From assembly GCF_003473485.1 (NCBI RefSeq), contig NC_053044.1:50694091-50758090 (forward strand): DNA of 64,000 nucleotides. The letters run 5' to 3'. This DNA is from Medicago truncatula (taxonomy: Eukaryota > Streptophyta > Magnoliopsida > Fabales > Fabaceae). The translations under genes were made by a program, and so were the position numbers. The notes under the pieces were generated by a model that was given only the letters and a program-made list of their open reading frames with translations, made no database searches and was not told where the DNA came from. Shown here piece by piece: positions 1-11,640 of this stretch; position 1 is the first letter of the stretch; each line of letters opens with the position of its first letter.

Positions 1-1790
1 AGTTACGAAATAATTGGGATGTGGCAATGGTGTAAAAATTCAAAATTATAGTAGTTTTAAAAAGGTTAATACATGTTTTCATCATTTAACTTATTTTCAA
101 TCTTATTTTGGTCTTAACGATACGGCAGCAAAATTCAAAGCATGTATTAAGCCGGTCTTAAAAATATGATTTCAAATTTATCTTCTTTTTTTTTTTTATA
201 AGTGATTTCAAATTTATCTTGATATGTCTCGTTATTTTAAAATAAATTAAACTTTGAACTGAAAACGGTAATTTTGTTTACTAAAACAAATTGTATTTTT
301 GTATGAAAAAAATATTGTTTTTTTCTAAATGGTCAAAAGAAAATATTGCTAGATATACAACATTTAAAAGTTGTTAAAAAAAATGTGATATAAAACTCCA
401 AGGATTTGATTTGATTTAATGGTAAACAAAGGACTCTTAAATTTGAAGGTCTTTCTTTAGAAAGTGTTCCTTAAAAAAATATGTGACACCATGGGAAAAG
501 TGACTTTTGCACCATTGATTTAATAATAAAAAAATTGAATGGTTCAGATGTATTACTTGCTATTTTTTGAAAACTTTTTGTTTTTACAAAATCACAAAAA
601 TGCGGACCCCACATGTAAATAGAATATTGTTTATTTGTTTGGGCTGATTGTTTTTATTGAATGGGCATGTTGTTTATGGGCTTATGTCAACTTGAAAATA
701 AGCCTCTTTTAGCGAATAACTTACAAGCTCGTATGTTTAAAAAGGCTCCGTTTGGTAAACGTTATTTCATCACGAATTTTTAATATTGATAAAAAAATTA
801 AAAGTCTTGTTTTAGAAAACAACATTCAGTAGATAATATTGTTGTACAATTTATACACGGAACAAAAGTCAATCGCTAATTAATTAATTAAATTGATTTT
901 CTTACACATCTTCAAAATAATAATAAGAGAATTTATGACACAATAATTTGATGCATAAGTCGCGCTTTGACGTTTAATCCGTATGGACCACGGTCTGTTG
1001 CTAATTTTTTATTAAACATTTAATCCTAAAAATTATTAAAATAAATCAACTAAAACTAAACGAAAAAAATCAAAAAGAAAAACCAAAAAAAATATTAAAA
1101 ATGGTTGTTCCCTAAAGCCTATGTGAAAACTACACTAAAAAAATGGCTTGTTCGCCAAAATAAAAATAAAACAACAACAAAAAAATTTGAAAACAAATGC
1201 CTATTCTCCAAAGCATGTATAGAACAAGGCATTTGCAATCTTTCCAAAAAAAAAAAAACAAGGCATTGCATTGCATTATTAAATATCAACAAGGGGTATA
1301 GTTATCAATAATTTTAGTCTGTGATGCAGAAAAGAAAAAATTCCGTCAAGAATTGAGATACATAAGATGGTGGTGTACAAAGTAATGTTTTCTAAAAGGA
1401 GAGATGCAATTCAAATTTAAATATAATATAGCATTCAATTATGTTTGTTCAAACAAAAAAACCAAACAAAATATGTAGCAACTTGTTGCATTGCCATGTG
1501 TAGGTAAAAAGTGACATTTCCCATGGTAACCTTCACCAACTTCCTTAAAAAAAAACATGATAACAAATTGAATAAAATACAATCTCACATTATAATTTTA
1601 TTTTATTTAGTTAAAAAGAAAAGTTTTATAAATAAAGCTCAGTTAATAGTTGTAAAGACATTGGTATGCAGAAGTTATGGTTCGAATTCAAATCCAAATT
1701 CATCATTTCTCCATATATTTTTTTTGAAAGGATTATTTCTCCAAATTTAAAGTGTGAGAGTTCAGCCTCTAACCTATTTAAAAAAAATAT
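1..1790. other. AT-rich intergenic DNA
   Basis: No gene is supported here. The stretch is very AT-rich with many A and T runs. The two longest open frames (1105-1311 and 1511-1750) are low-complexity, lysine-rich or biased, and match nothing I recognise. Confidence 0.6.
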
Positions 1791-2830
1791 CGCATTTTAA
1801 AAATACCAATTTTAATCTAATCACCACAATAAACAATAAGATCAAAATCCCCAAATTAAACTTGCTAACTAAACGGTAGCAGCTCAATAACCAATTAACC
1901 ATTCATTTTCTTTTGGATCAACTCCCAATTCCTGCCATAGTCTAATTCTCCAAACCACCCTTACAACACACAACAAGACCATATATTTTCCCAACCCCCT
2001 TCACCTAACCTTCCATCTCACCACGTAGTTGCTGATAACAACGCTTTCATGATACTGATTGAACAACACAATACAACTACCACCCATTTTCTCAGCTGCT
2101 GTCAATAGTGATACTGGTTGGTATATTGTAGTACATTTTACTCTCCTTTCCCCGTACCTCTCATAAAAAAAAATTAAGAGACAATGAAGAGAGCACTAGA
2201 GCAGGAATAATTAAGAGAGATGTTAAGAGGTGACAGCAGAAAGGGTACAAATTAAGATAAAGTTGGGTGTTTCAACCATAGAGGCAGAGTCTTGTATTCT
2301 TCATTGCAAAAATAATAGACAATGGATTACTCCCTCCGTCCTAAATTGTATGTCACTTTAGAAAAAATATTTGTCCCAAATTGTATGCCACTTTACAATA
2401 TCAATGAAACATTAATGTTATTTTTCCTATTATATCTTTAACTATTTATTACTCTTTCTTCTTTCAATTCTTTCATTTATCTTTCTCATATCATTTATTA
2501 AGGATAATTTTGTAAAACAATTCATAATATCTCTTTCCCACACAATATTAATTACATTTCTTAATATGTGTGAAATGCCTAAAACGTCATACAATTTAGG
2601 ACGGAGGGAGTAATATCTTTTGCATCCTTTACACTTGACTCAATTATACTTCAACCATACAAATCATAAACAATAAAACAACACTTTAAGTTTCACTAAC
2701 CAATGTAGTATACCCTATCAAAGACAAGACCCCAAAAGCATAGGTTGTATTAACAAGTGACAACTTGAACACAAAGGAACTTGGTCATTAAGATTATCAT
2801 AAAAAATTAGCAGGCAGTGACTGGAATATC
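1790..2830. repeat. Cyclin 3' flank cassette, copy 1
   Basis: This is the sequence downstream of cyclin gene 1. It recurs at 6950-7540 and 8430-9350. Shared words include AATGAAGAGAGCA, GGGTACAAATTAAGATAAAG and CTTGTATTCTTCATTGC in the same order. It shows that the tandem duplication that produced cyclins 1 and 2 included roughly 1 kb of 3' flank. A Stowaway-like MITE (2330-2610) interrupts this copy only. Confidence 0.75.
2330..2610. mobile_element. Stowaway-like MITE with TA target duplication
   Basis: Terminal inverted repeats begin CTCCCTCCGTCC and end GGACGGAGGGAG. The element is about 281 bp and is flanked by TA on both sides (2328-2329 and 2611-2612). CTCCCTCCGT ends are typical of Stowaway MITEs (Tc1/mariner-derived). 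The paralogous flank near 7290-7305 lacks the element and has a single TA at the equivalent place, which is a clean empty site. Confidence 0.9.
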
Positions 2831-2941
2831 ATATAATTATGCTTGAGCTAATTAAGTTGATTGTTAAACCGCATAGCCACCAAAAATATATTTGTCAGTC
2901 ATGAACCACATTCAGTCATTCACTAAGTTATTCACACTGCA

Positions 2942-4548
2942 TCAGTCTTCTTCAAAGTAATAATTTGGTATCTCTGGCGAGCTAGGGAGGTTTGCCACAT
3001 ATTTGAACTGTTCCAGACAATGAGTTCAAGTCAACCAACTTGCATTAATAAGAATTAACTATAACAAATGAAATGTTAAAAGTTAAAACAATCACCTTTT
3101 GTTGCTTGTATTTCTCCCTAACAGCTTTGAAGGATGCTGCCCTTCTTGACAAATACAAGTCATGTAAAATCATAACACATTCTTCCAATTCAGCCGACTT
3201 GTAACCCAGACATTCACATAGGGATGAAGTCTGAAATAGATTCGCAACATTAAGTACCTTGAAATATTATTGTTTTTTAGAATTCAAATAGATTAAAATC
3301 AATAACATCAAATATTTACCCAAGGATGTACTCCAGGCCGGAGAATAAATCTAGCAAGAAAGATAACAGAAGCAGCCACAATTGAAGGCATGAATCTTAT
3401 ACATTCATAGTCCAGCAGGCTTATATCGGCAAGATAATTGCACAGATATTCAAACTGCAAATTGGAAGTCTGAAATTAAAACAAACAAACGACAATTAGA
3501 AAACACAATAACAGGTTTTGACATCACCAGCTAGTAATAAAACAACAATTCAAATTACCTTTTGATTCTCAGAAGCAATCCCAACAAAACTCCTGAAATG
3601 AATCACAGCAAGTGAAAATAAACAGAATTAGTCCAATTAACTTCATTTCAACAAGGCTTTAGATATTCAAATTCACAATAAAAAATGTATTTACTTTAGA
3701 AATGTGATGACATTAGGGTTGCCCATTTCAAAGTTCAGGGTTTTGAGTATGTCAGCTTCCATCTTCAAAACCTATATTAACAACAAACAACATACATGAG
3801 AAACAAAGCAATACAAGAAAAAAAAATGAAATAAAATTATTCAATCAAGAACAAAATTTGATTCAAGACCAGATAAAAGAATACTACATTACCTCGTCAA
3901 GATCATATGTGTTATCAGTGATTTGGCAGAAATCTATGGCCTTTGGTGGGGTGATTTCTTCATACTTCCTGCATATTAAATAGAATTAAAATTTTGATTC
4001 AAAAGCAAACTAACATAACAGCATTTATGAAAATAAAAAAAGAAAAAGTTGTTGAGATCTTACGATGCAATGAGCATGGATGAAACACCAAGCAACTGAA
4101 GCTTAGATCTAATGATAGGTTGGTTAGATAAGAATCTATCAATGTATGAAACAGAGAGATGAAGGGTTTCTGGAAGAAGCGTGTATTCATCTGCAACCTC
4201 AACCAACCAATCAACCAATGTGCCCCTCATGTTTGATGTAATGCCTCTTTGAACATTCTCCATATAACCAAACATTGGTCTTCTCTTTTTCTCCATGGTT
4301 TGAAGATAATCGAATATGTCTGATACATAAGGCTTATCCAAATTGGAATTAAGGAAAGGTAGGGTTGAGATTGATTTGTTGAGATTGGGATTTTTGGGAC
4401 ATTGGAGTTTCTGAGTAGGTTGGTAATCAAAATCAGGAAGATTGAGATCTGGAAATTCACCCAAAACAACCCTCTGTCTTTTGGGAACGATGACATGTGG
4501 AGGTTGTTGATTGGTGTTGGCTCTTTTCTTTGATGCGCGAGTCTCCAT
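2942..4548 (-). CDS. CYCA3: A3-type cyclin, gene 1 (first intron lost)
   Basis: A-type cyclin that should bind and activate a cyclin-dependent kinase; A3 cyclins act around G1/S and S phase. Seven coding exons: 4548-4064, 3968-3893, 3771-3695, 3592-3559, 3469-3320, 3230-3096, 3007-2942, giving 340 residues. All introns are GT-AG and phases match the paralogs. An N-terminal destruction box (RVVLGEF, residues 26-32) has D where the usual box has N. The cyclin-box signature [12 protein letters not shown] lies at residues 107-118, followed by SYIDRFLS and SKYEEITPP. The C-terminal cyclin fold ends FKYVANLPSSPEIPNYYFEED. Unlike the other four copies, the first two exons are fused at 4291/4290 (TME directly followed by KKRRPM), so one intron is missing. 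A TATA-like box lies at about 4641-4650 and E2F-like motifs lie further upstream. The frame is intact throughout. Confidence 0.92.
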
Positions 4549-4640
4549 CTTTCAGAGTGTAGTGAAGTGTTGCTATGAAAGAAAGAGGATGAGAAAGTTA
4601 GGGTTTGTGAATGAGTGAGAATTGGTGAATGGGTTTTCTT

Positions 4641-4792
4641 TTTTATATAACAGAATAGGTAGGAAAATTTGTGTTTCAAAAAAGAAGACCAAAACCAAAA
4701 TGATTCCCATGGCGCCGATAGTAGCTTTTGGCGAATTTTGTTTTTTTGGGTTTTATTGTTCTTTCGTTGAGAGGTTTGAATATGGCGCGCGC
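4641..4792 (-). promoter_or_regulatory. Cyclin 1 promoter: TATA box and E2F-like motifs
   Basis: On the minus strand a TATATAAA-type box covers about 4641-4650, roughly 95 bp upstream of the ATG. GC-rich motifs stand out in AT-rich DNA: GGCGCC at 4711-4716, TTTTGGCG at 4726-4733 and GGCGCGC at 4784-4790. They resemble E2F sites (TTTSSCGC core), as expected for an S-phase cyclin. Function is inferred. Confidence 0.6.
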
Positions 4793-4856
4793 TTCTTTCC
4801 CCCGTCCAATTAAAAATAATTAAACCCCAAAAATATTTATTTATTGATAATTTCTA

Positions 4857-5256
4857 GGCAATTTCTATGGTACAATTGAGTGTACCGGTACACCCATATG
4901 TTAAATCAATAGTTTAATGAATTTTTTTTTTTTTTGAAAAAATATATTTCCTATTAGTTACAATTATAATAAATATATTTTATTTCTCAAAAGTGTCGGC
5001 AAATTAAAATTAAAATTTTTTTAATTTTTAATACCCATAATAGCGAATATTTATTATTTTTTTGGATAAAATGTTAAAAAATTAGAATGATTCTTATAAA
5101 GGATGAAATGACGTTTTTTCTTATAAAATAATATTTTCTAAAATAAAAAAAGTTGATAAATATCTTTTTATTACATAAAAATGATCGATAACTTATTGAT
5201 TTATGAAATAGGTGTACTGGTACACTTTAATTTAAGGGTGTACCATAGAAACTCCC
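4857..5256. mobile_element. Foldback MITE-like element upstream of cyclin 1
   Basis: The left end reads TTTCTATGGTACA and then GTGTACCGGTACACC. The right end is its inverted partner (GGTGTACTGGTACAC, then TGTACCATAGAAA). The interior is AT-rich with no coding capacity. The TIR family is not assigned. Confidence 0.65.
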
Positions 5257-5577
5257 TAATTTCTAAAGTACGTTTCAAAATTTTATATGCACCAGCAAAA
5301 TTTCTAAAGTACATATGGTCTTTAAATTGATAGTAAAATGACTTTTCAAAATTATTTTTAAAAAAAATCATTTTCTCTCTTTTATAAAAAAAAATGTTGA
5401 CAACTTTATTATTATTATTTTTATTACTTAAAATAGTTAAAATTCATTATTTTTTATGATAAATTGTAAAAAAAAAAATTGGTGTGATTCTTATAAATAA
5501 TTAAATGATATTTTTTCTTATGAAATAATATTTTCTAAAATATAAAAGTCGATAAATTAATTGATTTTTTATTACTG

Positions 5578-5615
5578 CATTGTCTATACCAACTGAGCTA
5601 AGCTCACGAGTACTT
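5578..5615 (-). repeat. SINE fragment (tRNA-like box A end)
   Basis: The reverse complement reads GTGAGCTTAGCTCAGTTGG, which is an RNA polymerase III box A of the kind found at the 5' end of legume tRNA-derived SINEs. A related piece lies at 16926-16997. Only the head is present here. Confidence 0.55.
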
Positions 5616-6052
5616 CGGAACCTATGTTGACAAGGACATTAGCACATCTATTTGTGGTAGGATTGGCAAATCTTGATTTTCCAAATCCATCTCCAGAAAT
5701 ATCATATCTTTTGAATAAGTTGGATCCCCGACACTTCTCATGTCCTACACAAGACAGGCAACGAACCACTATTTGAGAATCAACATAAACATCTAGTGCC
5801 TTATAGCTATGATCTCGTGCTAAAAAATAATTTTTGAAAGCAAACTTAAGGTGTTTCATTCATAATAATAGTAGCAGTATCTTTTGAATAAGTTGGATCC
5901 CCGACACTTCTCATGTCCTACACAAGACAGGCAACGAACCACTATTTGAGAATCAACATAAACATCTAGTGGCTTATAGCTATGATCTCGTGCTAAAAAA
6001 TAATTTTTGAAAGCAAACTTAAGGTGTTTCATTCATAATAATAGTAGCAGTA
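5600..6052 (-). pseudogene. Decayed LINE RNase H fragment in a 173-bp tandem duplication
   Basis: The minus-strand frame 5859-5584 contains DVYVDSQIVV and NRCANVLVNIGSE, which resemble the RNase H domain end of plant non-LTR retrotransposons (NRCADxLANxG). A segment is duplicated head to tail with a period of 173 bp (about 5706-5878 and 5879-6051), and the copies are nearly identical. The fragment is non-autonomous. Confidence 0.6.
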
Positions 6053-6949
6053 CAAGAAAGAATTGCATCAAAAGTAACAATATGAAAAAATCGATATGAT
6101 AAATTTTTCAAAACTCATGAGTATTTTAAAAAATACCACTAGAATGGCCAAATTAACGAACAATGTCGACAACTTTACATTATAAAACCACGACAACTTC
6201 TAATAACTAAGTCCCTGCTACATTAACACCAACCAACAGACTTTTGTGAAAGTTCAGTTTCCCTTGTATGATTTCAAAGAGAATCAAATTTGCATTATCC
6301 AACTTTTCTCATCCGGTAGCATTGTATCATCAACAAATTATAAATGAGAAACCCATAAATTGGATTCCGCCCCAACCCCATAGCCGGTAAAAAGGTATGC
6401 CTACACCGATGCATCTAACATGACAACAAAGGCGAGAGAGGGTCGCATTGGCTCAATCCCCTCATTTAGTGAAATATGAAATGGAACTTTCATAAACCAA
6501 AGCAGAGGTTGTTGTTTCAAACATTCAACAATTTACACTATCTGCACAGAAACCCTTTTTTAACATAAGGTTTCCAATTAAGCCACTCAATTCAAAATCA
6601 ACTTTAAACAAAATAAGCTCATCTATCAATTTTTTTAACAGTATCAACCACCTTCTTACGATAACTATATCATCCAAAATTTGTCTACTATTTACAAAGG
6701 TCGAATGAGATTAAATAAACATATAAATACAACTAATGATGGAATCAGTTGAAAATCTGATAACTTATGCGGGCTAACCGCTTTAGGAATCAAAGTCATG
6801 AATGCGCAATTAGATCTTCAATTAACATATTTGTGCAAGAAATTTATCTCTTAAGGTGAATCATAGGTTTGAACCTCGACAACTACATATTTAATGTAAT
6901 GTCCCTACCTACTAATTTAAGTTCATGGGGACTGAAATAAATTTAAAAT
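6053..6949. other. Intergenic, nothing recognised
   Basis: No open frame of note, no clear repeat ends and no RNA gene were seen in this AT-rich stretch. Confidence 0.5.
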
Positions 6950-7540
6950 GCTTATTTTAATTCAATCGCCACAAATTTGATCTCAGTTTGAGATAAAAGA
7001 AGATTAAAATCCCCAATTAAATCGTGGTAATTACCAGCTCCATAACTCCATTCATTTTTTGTCTGGATCAACAACATCCCTTGTAACACATAAGGCCATT
7101 CACCTTCACCCAACCTTCCATCTCACCCCGTACCTCTCAAAAATAAAATTAAAAGAGAATGAAGAGAGCAGGAATAATTAAGAAAGATGCGAAGAGGTGA
7201 CAAAAGAAAGGGTACAAATTAAGATAAAGTTGGGTGTTTTGATCATAGAGGCAAAACCGCAAAATCTTGTATTCTTCATTGCTAAAATAAAAACCAACGG
7301 GGTATATCTTTTGCGTTCTTTACTTTTGATTCAATTATACTTCGACCATATACATATCATAAACAATTAAACAACATTATAAGTTCCACTAACCAATGTA
7401 GTATACCCTATTTTGCAAGTGACCATACATATCAATTTGTTTATCAAGGACAAGACCCCAAAAGCATAGGTTGTATTAACAAGTGCTAACTTAAGCACAA
7501 AGGAACTTGGTCATTAGTAGGCACCAAGTCAACATCAGTA
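6950..7540. repeat. Orphan cyclin 3' flank cassette, copy 2
   Basis: This matches the downstream flank of cyclins 1 and 2, including the shared words AGAGAGCAGGAATAATTAAG and GGTACAAATTAAGATAAAG, but no cyclin exons adjoin it. It is probably the remnant of a further tandem unit whose gene was lost. It also holds the empty site for the MITE at 2330-2610. Confidence 0.7.
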
Positions 7541-8003
7541 ACTACACTAACAAATCCAGCATCAGACAATCAACATCATTCATATTTTATTAGTTCAATC
7601 GAAAATTTCATATTAGTTTTTCCCAAAAAGAAAATGTATTTTGGTTCAATCAAGTTGATCTTATTTTTTCATTTAGTCTTGATTTGTAATCTTTATTTTT
7701 TGTTAATAGTGTTTTTTTTTCTGTTACATTTTTGTTAATAGTGTTTGCTGTGAAGCTCTCTTCTTTTTTTTAATATGAACCAATTTTTTTTTAACAAATC
7801 AAAATAAGATATATTAACATAAACTTGTGCTCACTCTAGCATAAGGCGTGTCAGAGAGAAACGAACAAGTTTACAACAAAAACAACAAAGAAGGTTAAGA
7901 ACACACTCTTAACCTCAAAAAATGTCTTAACCAATTCCAAGACAAGAAAATGGACAATACCACTAATTATGGTAACCGAAACCAAAATACGGATATTTTG
8001 CCT
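7541..8003. other. Intergenic, nothing recognised
   Basis: T-rich DNA without a gene. LINE-derived DNA begins just downstream of it. Confidence 0.45.
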
Positions 8004-8305
8004 TCAACCATCAAAAAAATAACAACTTAACTTTGTCCAACGCTGAGGAATGCCCACTTCTTGATTTTTAAAAAATTTGTCATTTATTTCTTTCCAAATA
8101 ATCCAAATGCACGAAAACCAAATAATCCTCGTGATAGAACAACGCATCCGGGACCTACCTGCTAAGTGACTAACCTGAGTGAAATGATCCAATAGAGTGA
8201 ATGGATCAACTGATGACAATCCAATCCAATGACGCATCATATACCAAATGCGAGTAAAAAAGAAATTGCAAGATAAAAATAGATGACTTGATGATTCCAT
8301 TTCGC
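8004..8305 (-). pseudogene. LINE reverse-transcriptase zinc-binding region, fragment
   Basis: The minus-strand frame reads ESSSHLFLSCNFF near its start and IIWFSCIWIIWKE later. This is the typical zf-RVT region that follows the reverse transcriptase in plant LINEs. Both ends are truncated. It is a relic without its own promoter. Confidence 0.75.
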
Positions 8306-8429
8306 CACAACCTCACAACAACTTAGTAAATGAATTTGAATTTTGAAAAGTTTGGAAAATAAAATTTAACTACAAAAAAAAAATATTACAAAAATATAAT
8401 ATTATTAAGCATCATTTTAAAATTGTCTA

Positions 8430-9350
8430 AAAGATGTACAAATACCATTTTTATGTAAGACACATGGCCATTGGGCTTCACCTAACCGTCCATCTCACCA
8501 GTAACATAATGATCGCCCTATCAAACATTTCAGAAAGGATTTACTATCTGATAACTACATTTTACATTGATGCTGATTCAACAACACAATACATCTACCG
8601 TCCATTTTCACAATTGCTGTCAATAGCAATATTGGTGCTCTACTACATTTTCCTCTCCTTTCCCTATCCTTCTCATAGAAAAATAGAGATGACAGGAGGA
8701 ATAAGATTACTAAAAAATTTAGAGACAATGAAGAGAGCAGGAATACTTAAAGAGAGACCTGGAGAGGTGAAATCGGAAAGAGTTAAAACATTGAGTTAAG
8801 ATAAGTGTGTGTTTGTTATCATGGTAGGTTTTGCAAAATTACAGACTCAAAATGATTATGGCAGAGACCCATTGTATCACCAAACATGCACAAAGATGAG
8901 TGTTTCAACTCTAAAGGAGAACTCTTGTATTCTTCATGCAAAAATTATAACCATGTGCTATAATATATCTCTTACATTGTTTACACTTGATGCAATTATA
9001 TTTCAACCACAGAAATCATAACAATTGAACACTATAACCACTAACTAATGTAGTATAACCGATTTAGTAAGTGACCAAAAATATGAATTTGTTTATCATG
9101 GACAGGACCCCAGAGCATAGGCTGTAAAAGTGACAACTTGAACACAGTGAAATAGGCATAGCCATTAGTAGTACAAGCGGATTATCATCAAAAGTTAACA
9201 AGCAGTCAGCATCAGTGATTGGATTACTATATATACCAAGATCCAGTCCAGCAGCATGTGGCCATCAGTAATTGATTGTCAAAAGCCGCATAACCCCCAA
9301 AATTTGATAATATCACCACCTATCCCACCACAAAAAGTCCTTTATATTCG
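8430..9350. repeat. Cyclin 3' flank cassette, copy 3 (downstream of cyclin 2)
   Basis: Homologous to 1790-2830 and 6950-7540, with shared words such as CATCTCACCA, CAATGAAGAGAGCAGGAATA and CTCTTGTATTCTTCATG. The open frames seen here are not conserved between the three copies, so they are not taken as genes. Confidence 0.7.
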
Positions 9351-11537
9351 TCAGCAATGAACTTCATTCACAAAGTTAATTGTACTACATAACTCTTTTT
9401 CAAAGTAATGATTTGGTATCTCTGGCGATGAAGGCAGGTTTGCCACACATTTTAACTGTTCCAGAAAACGATTTCAAGTCAATGAACTTGCAATAATAAG
9501 AAATAACTATAACAAAAGAATTGTCAAAAGTTAAAACAATCACCTTGTTCTGCTTGTATTTGTCACGAACAGCTTTGAAGGATCCTGCCTTTCTTGACAT
9601 ATACAAATCATGTAAAATGATAACACAATCTTCTAAATTAGCCGATGTGTAACCCAAGCATTCACACAGGGAAGGAGTCTGCAATAGATTCTGAACATTA
9701 GGTACTTTGAAATATTACTCTAGATAATCAAATAAATCAATGTCCATAACAACAAGTATTTACCCAAGGATGTGCTCCAGGCCGGATAATAAATCTGGCA
9801 AGAAATATAACCGATGCAGCCACAACAGAAGGCAAGAACCTTGTACACTCATAGTCCAACAAGCTTAAGTCAGCAAGATAGCTGCACAGGAATTCAAACT
9901 GCAAATTGGAATTCTGCAATTAAAACAAACAAACAATTAGTAAACACAACACAAGCTTTTGACATCATCAACTAATAGTAATAAAACAATATTTCAACTA
10001 ACCTTTCGATTCTCACAAGCAATCCCAATAAACCTCCTGAAAGGGAAACATAACAGTTGCACATAAACATGGTCAGTCCAATTATTTCATTTCAGCAAGG
10101 ATTTATATATTCAACTTTACAGTAATAAATGTCCTTACTTAAGAAATGTTATCACATTAGGGTTGCCCATTTCAAAGTTTAGGGACTTAAGTATGTCAGC
10201 TTCCATTTTTAATACCTACGGTAGCAGGAAGACAACAACATACATGAGAAACAAAGCAACACAGTAAGAAATAAAATGTACAAATTTTGATTCAAGAGCA
10301 ATGACATGAATAGGATATTTACCTCTTCCAGGTCATAGGTGTTATCAGTAATTTGGCAGAAATCCACTGCCTTTGGTGGGGTAATTTCTTCATACTTTCT
10401 GCATATTTAAAAGAGATAAATTTAAATGCTTAAGCAAAATGACATAGCAACAACTAACAACAACCGCCAAGCCTCATCACACTAAGTGGGGTCTGCTACA
10501 TTGATCAAACAATACCAAAATGTTCTATCATCCATCTTATCTCTATCAAATTCATTAATCTCTAAGGGCATGTTTGTATTGGCTTATTTGAGCTTATATG
10601 CTGACATAAATTAATTGAAATTGTTTGAAAGAACTTATGAAAACCACTTATGACATGTTCATAAGTTGTTTTTGGCTTATTTTCATAAGTCCTCCAAGAT
10701 AGCCAATACAAAAATAATTTAATTTCACTTTATATATGTTGCTATTGAAATAGCTTATACATGAGCATTTATCATGATAAGTGCTTGTGTTATAAGCTGC
10801 AAATAAGCTATTTATCCACACAAGGCCTAGATTTTTGTAAAAATACATAACAACATTTGTAAGAATATAAAAACAGTTGTTGAGGGCTTACGATGCAATG
10901 AGCATGGATGAAACACCGAGCAACTGAAGCTTAGATCTGCTGACAGGTTCAATAGATAAGAATCTGTCAATGTATGAAACTGACAGATGAAGTGTCTCGG
11001 GAAGAAGCTTGTATTCATCTGCAACCTCAACTAACCAATCAACCAATGTCCCCCTCATGTTTGATGAAATGCCTCTCTGAACATTCTCAAGATAACCAAC
11101 CATTGGTCTTCTCTTTTTCTGCATCTGATAAACATTCAATAAATAAATTTAAACACCCAGAAATTGTAAATAAAATAACAAATTGATTTGAGTAAAAAGA
11201 ATAACAGTTTATCAAGAAGAGAGATTACCTCCATTGTGCGAAGATAATCAGAGATATCAGATACATAAGGCTGAATAATATGTTGATTGTCACGTTTGGC
11301 ATTGATTTTGGTATGAACCGGCTTATTCAAATTGGAATCAAGGGAAGGAATGGTTGTGGCTGAATTCTTGAGGTTAGGGTTTTTCCTACATTGGAGTTTC
11401 TGAGTAGGTTGATAATCAAAATCAGGAAGATTGAGATCGGAAAATTCACCTAAAACAACTCTCTGTCTTTTGGGAACCATGACTTGTGGTGGTTGTTGAA
11501 TGGTGTTGGCTCTCTTCTTTGAGGCACGAGTCTCCAT
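9351..11537 (-). CDS. CYCA3: A3-type cyclin, gene 2 (extended C-terminus)
   Basis: CDK-binding A3 cyclin. Eight coding exons: 11537-11229, 11124-10892, 10398-10323, 10215-10139, 10036-10003, 9913-9764, 9678-9544, 9455-9351; 372 residues. All introns are GT-AG and phases match gene 1. The N-terminus (METRASKKRAN, then RVVLGEFSD) is nearly the same as gene 1 and includes the destruction-box region. The cyclin-box signature [12 protein letters not shown] and SYIDRFLS are present. Where genes 1 and 3 stop after YFEED or YFVEE, this gene reads on for about 13 more residues to a TGA at 9351-9353, because the ancestral stop is lost. Intron 2 (10399-10891) is about 400 bp longer than in genes 1 and 3 because of inserted repeats. 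The exon 2 acceptor has two AGs six bases apart (CAG ATG CAG), so a two-residue splice variant is possible. Confidence 0.92.
10455..10562. repeat. Repeat inserted in cyclin 2 intron 2 (SINE-like tail)
   Basis: The segment containing CACTAAGTGGGGTCTGCTAC resembles the body of a dispersed plant SINE family. It is absent from the 95-bp equivalent introns of cyclins 1 and 3. The family name is from memory and uncertain. Confidence 0.45.
10563..10829. mobile_element. MITE in cyclin 2 intron 2
   Basis: The left end TAAGGGCATGTTTGTATTGG is inverted relative to the right end (ATCCACACAAGGCCTA). Subterminal GCTTATTT motifs are also in inverted orientation. It is about 267 bp, non-coding, and explains most of the extra intron length compared with cyclins 1 and 3. 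Confidence 0.75.
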
Positions 11538-11640
11538 CTTTCAAGAGTGTAGTGAAGTGTGTTGCTCTGAAAGAAAAGGAGAAAGTGATGAAAATTAGGG
11601 TTTGGGAATGGGTGAGGATTGAAGAATGGGTTTTTTCTCT

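Noticed and set aside
4227-4679. 150-codon minus-strand frame over cyclin 1 exon 1
   Set aside because: It is a shifted frame over the true cyclin exon and promoter.
8434-8799. 121-codon open frame
   Set aside because: It lies in the cyclin 3' flank cassette; the frame is broken in the other two copies of the cassette.
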